Part shown: positions 7,873-15,590 of the stretch, one piece after another | Numbering within the stretch: position 1 is the first letter of the stretch | Layout of the letters: the number at the start of each line of letters is the position of its first letter | Source of the DNA: an uncultured Desulfobacterium sp. | Lineage (GTDB): Bacteria; Desulfobacterota; Desulfobacteria; Desulfobacterales; Desulfobacteraceae | DNA: 20,852 bases | Direction of reading: 5' to 3' | Assembly: GCA_937124525.1 (NCBI GenBank) | Contig: CAKZLA010000098.1 | Span: 1-20,852, forward strand | Notes under the pieces: model-generated | Told to the model about the DNA's origin: nothing | The model's input: only the letters and a program-made list of their open reading frames with translations | The model's database searches: none | Position numbers and translations under genes: made by a program

Positions 7873-7940
7873 CACTTAATGAAATAAGGGGAGGGGTATC
7901 CCAGAAATAAGCCCCAAAAACGGATAACAAAAAATTAACA
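7851..7940. repeat. Short direct repeat spanning the end of the Usp gene and the permease leader
   Basis: The 24 bases at 7851-7874, which encode the end of the Usp protein and its TAA, recur at 7917-7940 with one difference (core ATAACAAAAAATTAACA). The second copy overlaps the leader motif shared with aroD and lies just before the permease ribosome binding site. This looks like a local duplication of 66 bases' offset. Confidence 0.7.
7901..7928 (+). repeat. Leader motif shared with aroD (copy 2)
   Basis: CCAGAAATAAGCCCC then AAAAACGGATAAC, matching 4487-4515 upstream of aroD with few changes. It ends about 30 bases before the permease start codon. Confidence 0.5.
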
Positions 7941-7958
7941 GATGACAAGGGAGAAATT

Positions 7959-9779
7959 ATGGGACAATTGACACCGGACATGATCATGGTGCTCGTTATG
8001 ATAGGTTTGGCTATTTTTCTGTTCATTGTGGAATGGGTCAGGGTGGATGTGGTGGCCATCCTGATGATGGTGGCCTTGCCGCTTTTACACCTGGTAACCC
8101 CCAAGGAGGCCTTTGTGGGTCTGAGCAGTAACGCGGTGGTGTCCATCATCGCCGTTATCATCATCGGTGCCGGGCTTGACAAGACCGGTATGATCAACAA
8201 ACTTGTGAAACCCGTTCTGGCGGTGGCAGGAACCAGCACCTCCCGGATCATCGTGGCCATCTCCTTCACCGTGGCCTTTATTTCAAGTTTCATGCAGAAC
8301 ATCGGGGCTGCTGCCTTGTTTCTGCCAGCCATTCAGCGCATCAGTAAAATGCAGAAAATCCCTTTAAGTCGTCTGCTCATGCCCGTGGGGTTCAGTGCCA
8401 TCCTGGGTGGAACCATTACCCTGGTGGGATGTTCCCCTTTGATTCTGCTCAATGACCTTTTGATCCCCTTTAATTTAGAACCTTTCGGGCTTTTTGACGT
8501 CACCCCCATCGGCCTTGCACTGGTGGCCAGCGGCATTGCCTGTTTTATACTATTGGGTCGGTTCATCCTTCCCCAGGGGGAGTGCCAGGGGACAGAAGAT
8601 AATGAGGCATTTTGCACAATCGACGGCCTTGAGGCAAATGAGGAGGAAGTAAATTCCCATTATGAGCTCACCACATCCGAAGATTTCATGGATTATCGTG
8701 ATCCGGTGCGGGTGGAGGATCTCCGTCGTCGTTATCTTGTTAATGTCCTTGCCCTGACGGAACCCCCTGATTTCAAAACTCTTTCTCCATCCCCGGAATC
8801 GGAAATCCGCGCTGGTGTGGATCTGGTGGTCTGTGGCCGTAAAAAAGATGTGGAACGCATGGCCCTGGCCGAAGAGATGGAACTCAAGGAAACAATTGAT
8901 TGTTACAGCAGCGAATTTGATACGGCAACCTCGGGCACTGTGGAGGCCGTTGTTTCTCCCAGATCACAATTTGCCGGGCTGACACTGGCTGAAATTCGTA
9001 TTCAGGATCGTTTCCGTGTGACGCCCCTGGAGATTCACCGTCAGGAGGAAACTTATCGGGCGGAAATTGATTCCATTGCACTTCAGACCGGAGATGTGAT
9101 CCGGCTTTACGGTACCTGGAAGCGGCTGGAATCCCTGCACCGGGAAAGTGGGCTTTTGTTCAGCATGCCTTCGGATCTGGAGGAAATGCGGCCGGAAAAG
9201 GCCTTGTGGGCGGGTGGCTGGCTGGCTCTTTCCCTGGTTATGATCATGGTATTTGATATTCAGCTGTCCGTGGCATTAATGACCGGTGCCCTTGGCATGG
9301 TGATTACCCGGGTTATCAGTATTGATGAGGCGTATCAGTCCGTGGACTGGCGCACTATTTTTCTTCTGGCCGGGCTGATCCCACTGGGAATCGCCACCCA
9401 GAAAACAGGCACTGCTGAATGGATCGCGGGCAGTATTCTTAATGTCATTGGTGATGTTACCCCCATCGTACTCTTGACGGTTATCGGAATTCTGTCCACC
9501 CTGTTTACATTGGTCATCTCCAATGTGGGGGCCACGGTTCTTCTGGTACCCCTTGTGGTGAACATGGCCATTGCTGCCAATGTAGACCCGAGAATGGCGG
9601 CCCTGGTGGTGGGTCTTGCCACAAGTAATTCTTTTATGCTGCCCACCCATCAGGTCAATGCCCTTTACATGGGGCCGGGCCGATATCGCACTGTGGATTT
9701 TATAAAGGCGGGCAGCTTGGTCAGTGTTATTTTCCTGGTGGTCATGATTGCAATGATCAGTTTGATTTACGGTATTTAA
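7959..9779 (+). CDS. SLC13/DASS-type (Na+-anion symporter-like) permease with RCK_C-like insert
   Basis: 606 residues, inner membrane. The N-terminal half (about 8-205) has several TM segments and a re-entrant hairpin with SSFMQNIGAAALFLPAI (109-125); the second half (about 416-603) repeats the topology with LVISNVGATVLLVPLV (518-533) and LPTHQVNALYMGPG. The inverted-repeat halves with S-N motifs are typical of SLC13 anion transporters (sulfate, dicarboxylates). Between them is a soluble region (about 210-410) resembling two TrkA-C/RCK_C domains; the second (about 328-392, VSPRSQFAGLTLAEI... LQTGDVIRLYG) is clearer. RCK_C domains bind small ligands and gate transport in related proteins. The start follows GGGAG closely. 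The cytidylate-kinase-like gene begins 19 bases later. Substrate cannot be assigned. Confidence 0.85.
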   Translation: MGQLTPDMIMVLVMIGLAIFLFIVEWVRVDVVAILMMVALPLLHLVTPKEAFVGLSSNAVVSIIAVIIIGAGLDKTGMINKLVKPVLAVAGTSTSRIIVAISFTVAFISSFMQNIGAAALFLPAIQRISKMQKIPLSRLLMPVGFSAILGGTITLVGCSPLILLNDLLIPFNLEPFGLFDVTPIGLALVASGIACFILLGRFILPQGECQGTEDNEAFCTIDGLEANEEEVNSHYELTTSEDFMDYRDPVRVEDLRRRYLVNVLALTEPPDFKTLSPSPESEIRAGVDLVVCGRKKDVERMALAEEMELKETIDCYSSEFDTATSGTVEAVVSPRSQFAGLTLAEIRIQDRFRVTPLEIHRQEETYRAEIDSIALQTGDVIRLYGTWKRLESLHRESGLLFSMPSDLEEMRPEKALWAGGWLALSLVMIMVFDIQLSVALMTGALGMVITRVISIDEAYQSVDWRTIFLLAGLIPLGIATQKTGTAEWIAGSILNVIGDVTPIVLLTVIGILSTLFTLVISNVGATVLLVPLVVNMAIAANVDPRMAALVVGLATSNSFMLPTHQVNALYMGPGRYRTVDFIKAGSLVSVIFLVVMIAMISLIYGI

Positions 9780-9798
9780 GAAAAGGAGTGAAATAACA

Positions 9799-10611
9799 AT
9801 GCCAATTGTGACTATATCCCGAGGGTCCCATTCGATGGGTAAAGCCGTGGCGGAAAAAGTAGCAGCAACGCTTGGATACAATCTTCTCAGTCGAGACTTG
9901 ATGCTCAAAGCCAGTGATAAATTTCATGTTTCCCAGCAGACCCTGGTGCAGGCTCTCCATGATGCGCCCGGACTCAGGGAGCGGTATAAAAATACAAAAC
10001 AGATTTACATTGCCTATGTGCGGGCCACTTTATTGGAAATGGTTGCCGAGGACAATGTGGTCTATCACGGACTGGCGGGTCATCTTCTCTTAAAGGGACT
10101 TGACCATGTGCTTAAGATTCGCATCATCTCAAATCTGGAGGGTCGTGTGATGCGCAAAATGAAAGAAGCGGGGATTGACCATCATGAAGCCCGGGAGCTT
10201 ATTCTCAAAGACGACGACCAGCGGAAAAAATGGACCCGCAAAATATATGGTGTTGATCCCACTGACAACACCCTGTACGATATGGTGATCTGCATTGACA
10301 AGCTCTCCGTGGACAATGCCGTGGAATTCATCTGTGGTGCCGCCAATACAAAGGCGTTTCAATCAACGGAGACCTGTCTTAAAAAAGCACTGGATCTGAG
10401 CCTTGCCTGTAATGTCAAAGCTGCTCTGGTGGCTGACTTTCCCGAAGTCGGGGTTACCTGCGAATATGGAAATTTACTGGTTTATGCAACGGAGAAGGCC
10501 GCCCATAATGGAAAGTTTAAAAAAATTCTGACGCACCTTAAACAGGATTCCCCAGGAATTTTTAATCTTGAAGTTCGTGCAGGTGTGACAGCTCCCCTGG
10601 ATGCTGTTTAA
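9799..10611 (+). CDS. Cytidylate-kinase-like protein with BON-like C-terminal domain
   Basis: 270 residues. The N-terminus IVTISRGSHSMGKAVAEKVA fits the cytidylate-kinase-like family (PF13189 type), with a P-loop-like G9-S-H-S-M-G14-K15 where relatives usually have GSGGR. Further family features are LLSRDLM after the first helix, VVYHGLAGHLLLKG (88-101), and an Arg/Lys-rich lid VMRKMKEAG...DDDQRKKWTRKIYGVDP ahead of LYDMVICID. About 198-262 forms a second small unit (VKAALVADFPEVGVTCEYG, LEVRAG) resembling a BON domain. Canonical Cmk phosphorylates CMP, but members like this beside transporters have no assigned substrate. AAGGAG precedes the ATG by 10 bases. It is followed by a paralogue. Confidence 0.75.
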   Translation: MPIVTISRGSHSMGKAVAEKVAATLGYNLLSRDLMLKASDKFHVSQQTLVQALHDAPGLRERYKNTKQIYIAYVRATLLEMVAEDNVVYHGLAGHLLLKGLDHVLKIRIISNLEGRVMRKMKEAGIDHHEARELILKDDDQRKKWTRKIYGVDPTDNTLYDMVICIDKLSVDNAVEFICGAANTKAFQSTETCLKKALDLSLACNVKAALVADFPEVGVTCEYGNLLVYATEKAAHNGKFKKILTHLKQDSPGIFNLEVRAGVTAPLDAV

Positions 10612-10661
10612 AAAAGGCCGTAACCCACACAGAGTAACCATTAGACCATAAGGAGGACATT

Positions 10662-11444
10662 ATGTCCGTTTTACTTTTTGCTTCGGAAAATCAGGAATTG
10701 GAAGATAAAATTGCCCAGGAAACCGCAACCCATCTGGGCTATAAAACACTGAACCATACCTTTCTTGATGAAATTGCCCGGCAGTACGATCTGGATTCAT
10801 CCAAACTCAGGGAGGCAATGGTGTCGCCCCCCTCCATTTTAAGACGTATACCCTCCAAATTGTGGCACTATTACCTCTCCTGTGTTGAAACGGCGGTTTT
10901 GGACCGGTTATTGGAAGATGATCTTGTCTGTTGGGGGCTGGGGGCACACCTCTATGTTCTGGTGGTGTCCCATGTCTTAAAAGTACGTCTGGTTGGTGGC
11001 GATGGTTCCGCCTCTGTGACAGACACCAAAAAGGAACGCCGCCGGGAAAAATGGTCTGTGGCGGCCTGGCAGCGCCGGGAGGCCGACCCCAGGCTTTATG
11101 ATCTGGTGATTAACCTGGATCAGATAAAACCCGATGAGGCGGTAACCACCGTGGCAGCCACTGTGGGATACCCGCGGTTCAAACCCATGACCTATTCCAG
11201 AAACAACTTGACGGACCGGGCCTTGGCTGCAAAGGTAAAAAATGTGCTTTTGAAAACATTGACCGATATTCATGTCCATGCCCAGAATGGAACCGTTGTG
11301 GTGACCACCACTTCACTTAAACGGGAAAAAGCAAAGAAAATTGCCGCCATAAAAGAAATTGCAGGAATGGTGGAGGGTATGGGATACCTGGAGGTACATT
11401 GGAATGTGGACCCGGTGAATGAAGCTGCCCTTGGCAACCGCTGA
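10662..11444 (+). CDS. Cytidylate-kinase-like paralogue lacking the P-loop
   Basis: 260 residues, colinear with the preceding gene: THLGYKTLNHTFLDEIA matches TLGYNLLSRDLMLKAS, VCWGLGAHLYVLVVSHVLKVRL matches VVYHGLAGHLLLKGLDHVLKIRI in position, and LYDLVINLD matches LYDMVICID. The nucleotide-binding loop is gone: the equivalent segment is FASENQELEDKIA with no glycines or P-loop lysine. The lid region is about 20 residues shorter. A BON-like unit (about 186-248, AKVKNVLLKTLTDIHVHAQNG) closes the protein. I infer a catalytically dead partner that may heterodimerise with or regulate its neighbour. AAGGAGG lies six bases from the ATG, an excellent ribosome binding site, so it is probably expressed well and not a decaying gene. 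Confidence 0.7.
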   Translation: MSVLLFASENQELEDKIAQETATHLGYKTLNHTFLDEIARQYDLDSSKLREAMVSPPSILRRIPSKLWHYYLSCVETAVLDRLLEDDLVCWGLGAHLYVLVVSHVLKVRLVGGDGSASVTDTKKERRREKWSVAAWQRREADPRLYDLVINLDQIKPDEAVTTVAATVGYPRFKPMTYSRNNLTDRALAAKVKNVLLKTLTDIHVHAQNGTVVVTTTSLKREKAKKIAAIKEIAGMVEGMGYLEVHWNVDPVNEAALGNR

Positions 11445-11585
11445 TGTGGCCTAAATTTTTGATCTCTTTTTATTTTATGATTTAATCGTTTTGCAAGAAC
11501 CTCTGGTGCTTGTCGGCCTGCCCACCCGCTGTCCTGGGTGGACCATGGTGTGATCAAGCCCAATCTTTGAACCAAGGAGACGCAG

Positions 11586-11990
11586 ATGTCAAATCAACTT
11601 GAAATTTTGCTGTTGGATGATGAACTGATTGTGGGAAAACGCCTGAAACCTGCATTGGAAAAAATCGGTTGCCGTGTGGAGGTTTTCCAAGACCCCCGGG
11701 TGGCGATGAAACGGATTGGGGAAAAAGAGTTTGATATTGTGGTCACTGATATCTATATGGAGGAGATGGATGGCATGCAGGTGCTTGAAATGGTTCATGA
11801 TCAATGGCCAAGAACAAAGATTATCATGATCACGGGATATGCCATGATTTCCCTTGCAAGGGATGCCATGGAACAGGGGGCCTTTGATTTCATTGCCAAA
11901 CCATTTAAACCAGATGATCTGAGAAAGGTTATTGCCAAAGCAGCTGAAGCTCTGGGATCTCCCCTGAATTTCAACGCACCTGTGCACTGA
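11586..11990 (+). CDS. Stand-alone response regulator receiver
   Basis: 134 residues consisting only of a CheY-like receiver: acidic pair DDE (11-13), phospho-acceptor D55 in VVTDIYM, T83 in MITGYA and K105 in IAKPF are all present. No output domain follows. AAGGAG ends six bases before the ATG. The histidine kinase starts 16 bases after its stop, so the two form a likely cognate pair. Its receiver resembles that of the sigma-54 regulator at 5354 (same D55, K105 and GYA patterns), so both could be served by the same kinase; this is inference. Upstream 141 bases carry only a short CCCACC/GGGTGG dyad (11521-11540). Confidence 0.88.
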   Translation: MSNQLEILLLDDELIVGKRLKPALEKIGCRVEVFQDPRVAMKRIGEKEFDIVVTDIYMEEMDGMQVLEMVHDQWPRTKIIMITGYAMISLARDAMEQGAFDFIAKPFKPDDLRKVIAKAAEALGSPLNFNAPVH

Positions 11991-12006
11991 TTGAAATGGA
12001 TAAAAA

Positions 12007-13584
12007 ATGGAAACACTACAGCAGACTTCAGAAAATCCTGGCAAAGAAGGGGGGGCCGACACCACCGTGAAACATTTGTATGGTCACATAGCCGATATTC
12101 GAGAGGCCCAACAAACTTTAATGTCACGGCGACATTTCAGTGTGAGGAAACAGATTTATCTGGGTAACGTTTTGGTGTTTCTGTTTGTGTCGGTCATTGC
12201 CGTGGTGCTGATTCTCAACAACGAAAAAGTGCAGACCCGGCTGAAATTTCTTGAGTTTGTCAATGAATTTTCAGCCGAGGTTCAGCAGGCCCGTCGGTAT
12301 GAGAAAAATTATTTTCTCTACGGAACAAATCTCAGTGATGCCATTGAAAACATTCATCTTGCCGGATTAATATTTACCAGGGAGCTTGATACGTTTTCTG
12401 AACTGCAGGATCAAATGACCCGGCAGACCATCCTTAACAAGATTGAATCCTACCAGTCGCTTCTGGGCCAGTTGTTCCAGAAGCAGCAGCAAGATGTTAT
12501 GGATCTGCACAAAACCCCCTTTTCTAAAGGCATAGAGACCCACCTTCGGGAATATGGTCAGGATATTCTTGCCTCGGCCCAAAGTATGATGACCGTTGAA
12601 AAGCGTGCCCTTGAAAGATCTCTTAATCAATCCCGGGATTTTCATATCTATTCCATTCTGGTATTGTTGGTTTTTCTTGCCATGAACGCCTGGTTGCTGG
12701 TGGGGAGGATCTATTCCACCCTCAGTCGATTTTCCACCTATGCCCAGCGCATTGCCTCCGGGGATTTCAGGCCCATCCTGCCCAAACGAAAGTTCCGGGA
12801 TGAATTTACGGACCTGGCCGTGGCCATCAATGAAATGATAAAGGAGATTGATACCAGAGAAGCCGTCCTCATCCAGACCCATAAGATGAGGGCCGTGGGA
12901 ACACTGACCTCAGGGGTGGCCCATGAGCTGAACAACCCCTTGAACAATATCATGCTCACAGCCCACATGCTGCTGGAGGACTATCAGGAGTTATCCGATG
13001 AGGAACGTAAGGAAATGCTCAGAGATGTTACTGAAGAAACAGATCGTGCCCGGAAAATAATTCGCAATCTCCTGGATTTTGCCCGGGAAAGTTCCTCCGC
13101 CATGGAATCTGTGGATCTGCACCAGCTATTAAAGGAGACCATCACCCTGCTGGAAAACCAGATCCGGCTGTCGGGCATCACCGTGGAGATTCAATTCACC
13201 GATGATCTTCCCCGGATACATGGGGATGCCCAGAAGCTTCAGCAGGTTTTTGTCAACCTTCTGCTCAATGCCATGGATGCCTCGTCAAAGGGAGGAAAAA
13301 TACAGGTCATGGGATGTCTGGATGAAAAGACCGATGCTGTGAAGGTTACCGTCATTGATTATGGAGAAGGCATCCCCCATCACATTGTCTCATCGGTGTT
13401 TGACCCGTTTTTTACCACCAAGCCCAAGGGCAAGGGAACGGGATTGGGCCTGAGCGTATCCCAGGGAATCGTGGCCAAGCACGGCGGCACCATAAAGGTT
13501 AAAAGCAAAGAGGGCAGTGGATCAAGCTTTACGGTGAACCTTCCGGTGGTGACATTTCCAGACCACCTCTCTTTTCATCTTTGA
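12007..13584 (+). CDS. Membrane sensor histidine kinase
   Basis: 525 residues: cytoplasmic N-terminus (1-48), TM1 (about 51-71), a helical extracytoplasmic sensor (72-213), TM2 (about 215-234), HAMP (about 235-288), HisKA with phospho-acceptor H306 in VAHELNNPLNNI, and HATPase_c with N-box NLLLNAMDAS, DYGEGIP (451-457), FFTTKPKGKGTGLGLS (468-483). All kinase boxes look intact. The periplasmic part is rich in Q, R and E and probably a four-helix bundle such as those in chemoreceptor-like sensors. Ribosome binding site is weak, consistent with translational coupling to the receiver 16 bases upstream. It likely phosphorylates that receiver and perhaps the sigma-54 regulator. Followed by an inverted-repeat element, then trkH. 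Confidence 0.92.
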   Translation: METLQQTSENPGKEGGADTTVKHLYGHIADIREAQQTLMSRRHFSVRKQIYLGNVLVFLFVSVIAVVLILNNEKVQTRLKFLEFVNEFSAEVQQARRYEKNYFLYGTNLSDAIENIHLAGLIFTRELDTFSELQDQMTRQTILNKIESYQSLLGQLFQKQQQDVMDLHKTPFSKGIETHLREYGQDILASAQSMMTVEKRALERSLNQSRDFHIYSILVLLVFLAMNAWLLVGRIYSTLSRFSTYAQRIASGDFRPILPKRKFRDEFTDLAVAINEMIKEIDTREAVLIQTHKMRAVGTLTSGVAHELNNPLNNIMLTAHMLLEDYQELSDEERKEMLRDVTEETDRARKIIRNLLDFARESSSAMESVDLHQLLKETITLLENQIRLSGITVEIQFTDDLPRIHGDAQKLQQVFVNLLLNAMDASSKGGKIQVMGCLDEKTDAVKVTVIDYGEGIPHHIVSSVFDPFFTTKPKGKGTGLGLSVSQGIVAKHGGTIKVKSKEGSGSSFTVNLPVVTFPDHLSFHL

Positions 13585-13627
13585 AGGCTATCGGCTTTTT
13601 ACCAATATTTCTAACTCTTGCAATGAT

Positions 13628-13713
13628 TTCAAAAGTATTTTACGGTTTTTTGGGAAAAGCCCTGACAAATGAAGAATGATCAAAAAAAGTGTAAAGTACT
13701 TTTGAAGGATGCC
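13628..13713. repeat. Small inverted-repeat element, copy 2
   Basis: TTCAAAAGTATTTTAC with GGTTTTTTG (13628-13652) is the inverse complement of 13681-13706, with a few mismatches, around a 28-base centre. The right end GTACTTTTGAAGGATGCC repeats the right end of the element at 6729-6833 (AAAAAAGTGT, TACTTTTGA, GAAGGATGCC). The left tip GGCATCC is not preserved. CCAATATTT occurs at 13602-13610 and again at 13712-13720, which could be remains of a target duplication. Like copy 1 it sits just after a stop codon. Confidence 0.6.
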
Positions 13714-13772
13714 AATATTTTATATTGATTCTTCCGCCTTTATGTTTTATCAAGCAGGGTGGGTTGGTACAT

Positions 13773-13819
13773 GATAATCCCGTTTTTTCAGAACTGATGT
13801 CTGGGAGAACGGGATTATC
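13773..13819. promoter_or_regulatory. Perfect dyad in the trkH leader
   Basis: GATAATCCCGTT (13773-13784) and AACGGGATTATC (13808-13819) are perfect inverse complements; within the 23-base centre CAGA and TCTG also pair. It lies 50-96 bases before the trkH start. No T-run follows on either strand, so an operator or a regulatory RNA hairpin is more likely than a terminator. Confidence 0.5.
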
Positions 13820-13868
13820 GCGTGCTGCAAACAATAAAAAGATAGATTGTCATGGTAAAAAGTTTAGG

Positions 13869-15578
13869 ATGAAACGGGTGCACATTTCAAACGCACGGCT
13901 GGCAAAGGTGGCTGCGCAATGGGGAGGTCTTCTGTTATCGCCCCTGCCGTTGCTGCTGGTCATGGGAACACAAAATTCTTTTCCACCGATGTGGCGCCTG
14001 GCCATTGCCTGGCTGGCCTCCATCAGCGCCTTTGTTTGTTCACTCACCCTGTTCCGGTGGCCTGGGCCTGGCAAATTTTTCGGTGTGGTAGCAGGGGGGG
14101 CGGCTTTTGTGGCGGCCTTGCCCTGTCTTGTGGTAAATCCCTTTATGGCATTGCTGGGAGCAGTGGCCTTGATCACCGGGGGCTTTGTGTTGCTGGATTT
14201 CACCCCGGGTCCCGGTCATGACAAGGAAGATATTTCCAGGGATCGCGCTGCACCGCGGGGCACCTGGGAGGAGATTTTTAGCCGTCCCGCCGCCATTGTC
14301 TTTTTTACTTTTTTGGGATTGTGCCTTGTCGGTACCTTGATGCTCCTTCTGCCCGGTGCCATGACCAATGCACCCATTACCCTTGTGGATGCCGCCTTTA
14401 CCTCTGTGAGTGCGGTGTGTGTCACTGGGCTTTCGGTGCTGGACACCCCCATGGATTTTTCCATGACGGGGCAGGGGATTCTTCTTTTTCTCATTCAATT
14501 CGGAGGGCTTGGCATTATGACTATCACCACCGTTGTCATGCATGCCATGGGGCGGCGGCTCAGTTTGCGCCAGGAGCGTCTCATGACCTCCCTGGTGGAC
14601 AGTGACCGTAAAGATCTGGTGGCATCCCTTGTGCTGATTCTTAAATTCACCTTTCTGGTGGAAGGGGTGGGGGCACTTTTTCTTGGGGGGGTGTTTTATG
14701 CCATGGGCGACAGCCTTGGCCAGGCTGCCTGGAGGGGGAGTTTCACCGCCATATCTGCCTTTTGCAATGCGGGTTTTTCCCTGCAGACAGACAGCCTGAT
14801 TTCCTATCAAAATGCCCCCTTGGTGTTGCACATGGTGGCGGCACTGATTATCTGCGGTGGCATGGCCCCGGCCACCAGTTTATTGATTCCCCGGTGGGTG
14901 CGAGGCCGGGGCATTCCGGTGACTTCCCGCATAGATCTTGTGACCACGGCGGTTTTATTGATTTCAGGGAGCTTTTGTATGCTGGCCTTTGAGTGGGATG
15001 GGGTGTTATCCGGCATGTCTTTTTTTAATAAGGTTAACAATGCCTGGTTTCAGTCGGCAACCCTTCGCACCGCAGGATTTAATTCCGTGGGCCTTGCAGA
15101 TGTTATGGGTCCCACTTTTCTTGTCATGCTGTGTCTGATGTTCATTGGGGGGTGTCCAGGGGGCACCGCCGGTGGTATAAAAGCCACCACCATTGCCATT
15201 CTGGCCATGACCTTCTGGGCCAATATCACCCATCGCAACGGGGTGACCCTCCAGAATAGAAACATCCGTCCGGTGACGATTTCTCGTGCCATTACCATTG
15301 TCGTTTCAGGAGGGGTGATCTGGTTTGTGGTGGTGTTGATGCTGGAAGTCACCCAGCAGATCCCTGCCCGCAGCATTATTTTTGAAGCCACCTCCGCCAT
15401 TGCCACCGTGGGCCTTTCCATTGGTGCCACGGCAAAGTTTGATCAGATCGGAAAGCTTATTGTCATGCTGGCCATGTTCGTTGGACGCATTGGTCCGCTG
15501 ACGCTTTTCATGTTATTAAGTGATGCGAGCCTTCCCCCTGTTTCCCGTTGTCCTGATGCAAAAATAACCCTTACATAA
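13869..15578 (+). CDS. TrkH/KtrB-type potassium uptake channel subunit
   Basis: About 569 residues, inner membrane. Four pore-loop repeats of the superfamily are visible: SAVCVTGLSV (181-190), SAFCNAGFSL, RTAGFNSVG and SAIATVGLSIG, each with the filter glycine. FGGLGIMT and the GG-PGGTAGGIK segment are typical of TrkH/KtrB. About 130 N-terminal residues with four hydrophobic segments precede the core, more than in KtrB (about 450 residues). Start 13869 is preferred to an in-frame ATG at 13725 because the added 48 residues would be encoded across the inverted-repeat dyad and look non-protein; however no good ribosome binding site is seen at 13869. The regulator gene trkA begins 12 bases after the stop. 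Imports K+ (or Na+ in some relatives). Confidence 0.9.
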   Translation: MKRVHISNARLAKVAAQWGGLLLSPLPLLLVMGTQNSFPPMWRLAIAWLASISAFVCSLTLFRWPGPGKFFGVVAGGAAFVAALPCLVVNPFMALLGAVALITGGFVLLDFTPGPGHDKEDISRDRAAPRGTWEEIFSRPAAIVFFTFLGLCLVGTLMLLLPGAMTNAPITLVDAAFTSVSAVCVTGLSVLDTPMDFSMTGQGILLFLIQFGGLGIMTITTVVMHAMGRRLSLRQERLMTSLVDSDRKDLVASLVLILKFTFLVEGVGALFLGGVFYAMGDSLGQAAWRGSFTAISAFCNAGFSLQTDSLISYQNAPLVLHMVAALIICGGMAPATSLLIPRWVRGRGIPVTSRIDLVTTAVLLISGSFCMLAFEWDGVLSGMSFFNKVNNAWFQSATLRTAGFNSVGLADVMGPTFLVMLCLMFIGGCPGGTAGGIKATTIAILAMTFWANITHRNGVTLQNRNIRPVTISRAITIVVSGGVIWFVVVLMLEVTQQIPARSIIFEATSAIATVGLSIGATAKFDQIGKLIVMLAMFVGRIGPLTLFMLLSDASLPPVSRCPDAKITLT

Positions 15579-15590
15579 AGGTGTTTTTAT

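Noticed and set aside
13773..13819. Dyad read as a terminator of the histidine kinase transcript
   Set aside because: There is no T-run on either strand after the stem and it lies nearly 190 bases after the stop codon, closer to trkH.
13725..13868. N-terminal extension of TrkH from the ATG at 13725
   Set aside because: It is encoded across the perfect dyad and reads as non-protein; the hydrophobic protein begins after 13869. The lack of a strong ribosome binding site at 13869 leaves some doubt.
14040..14831. 263-codon open frame antisense to trkH
   Set aside because: The composition (very rich in H, K, G, Q) is the usual shadow of a membrane-protein gene; trkH pore motifs are clear on the other strand.
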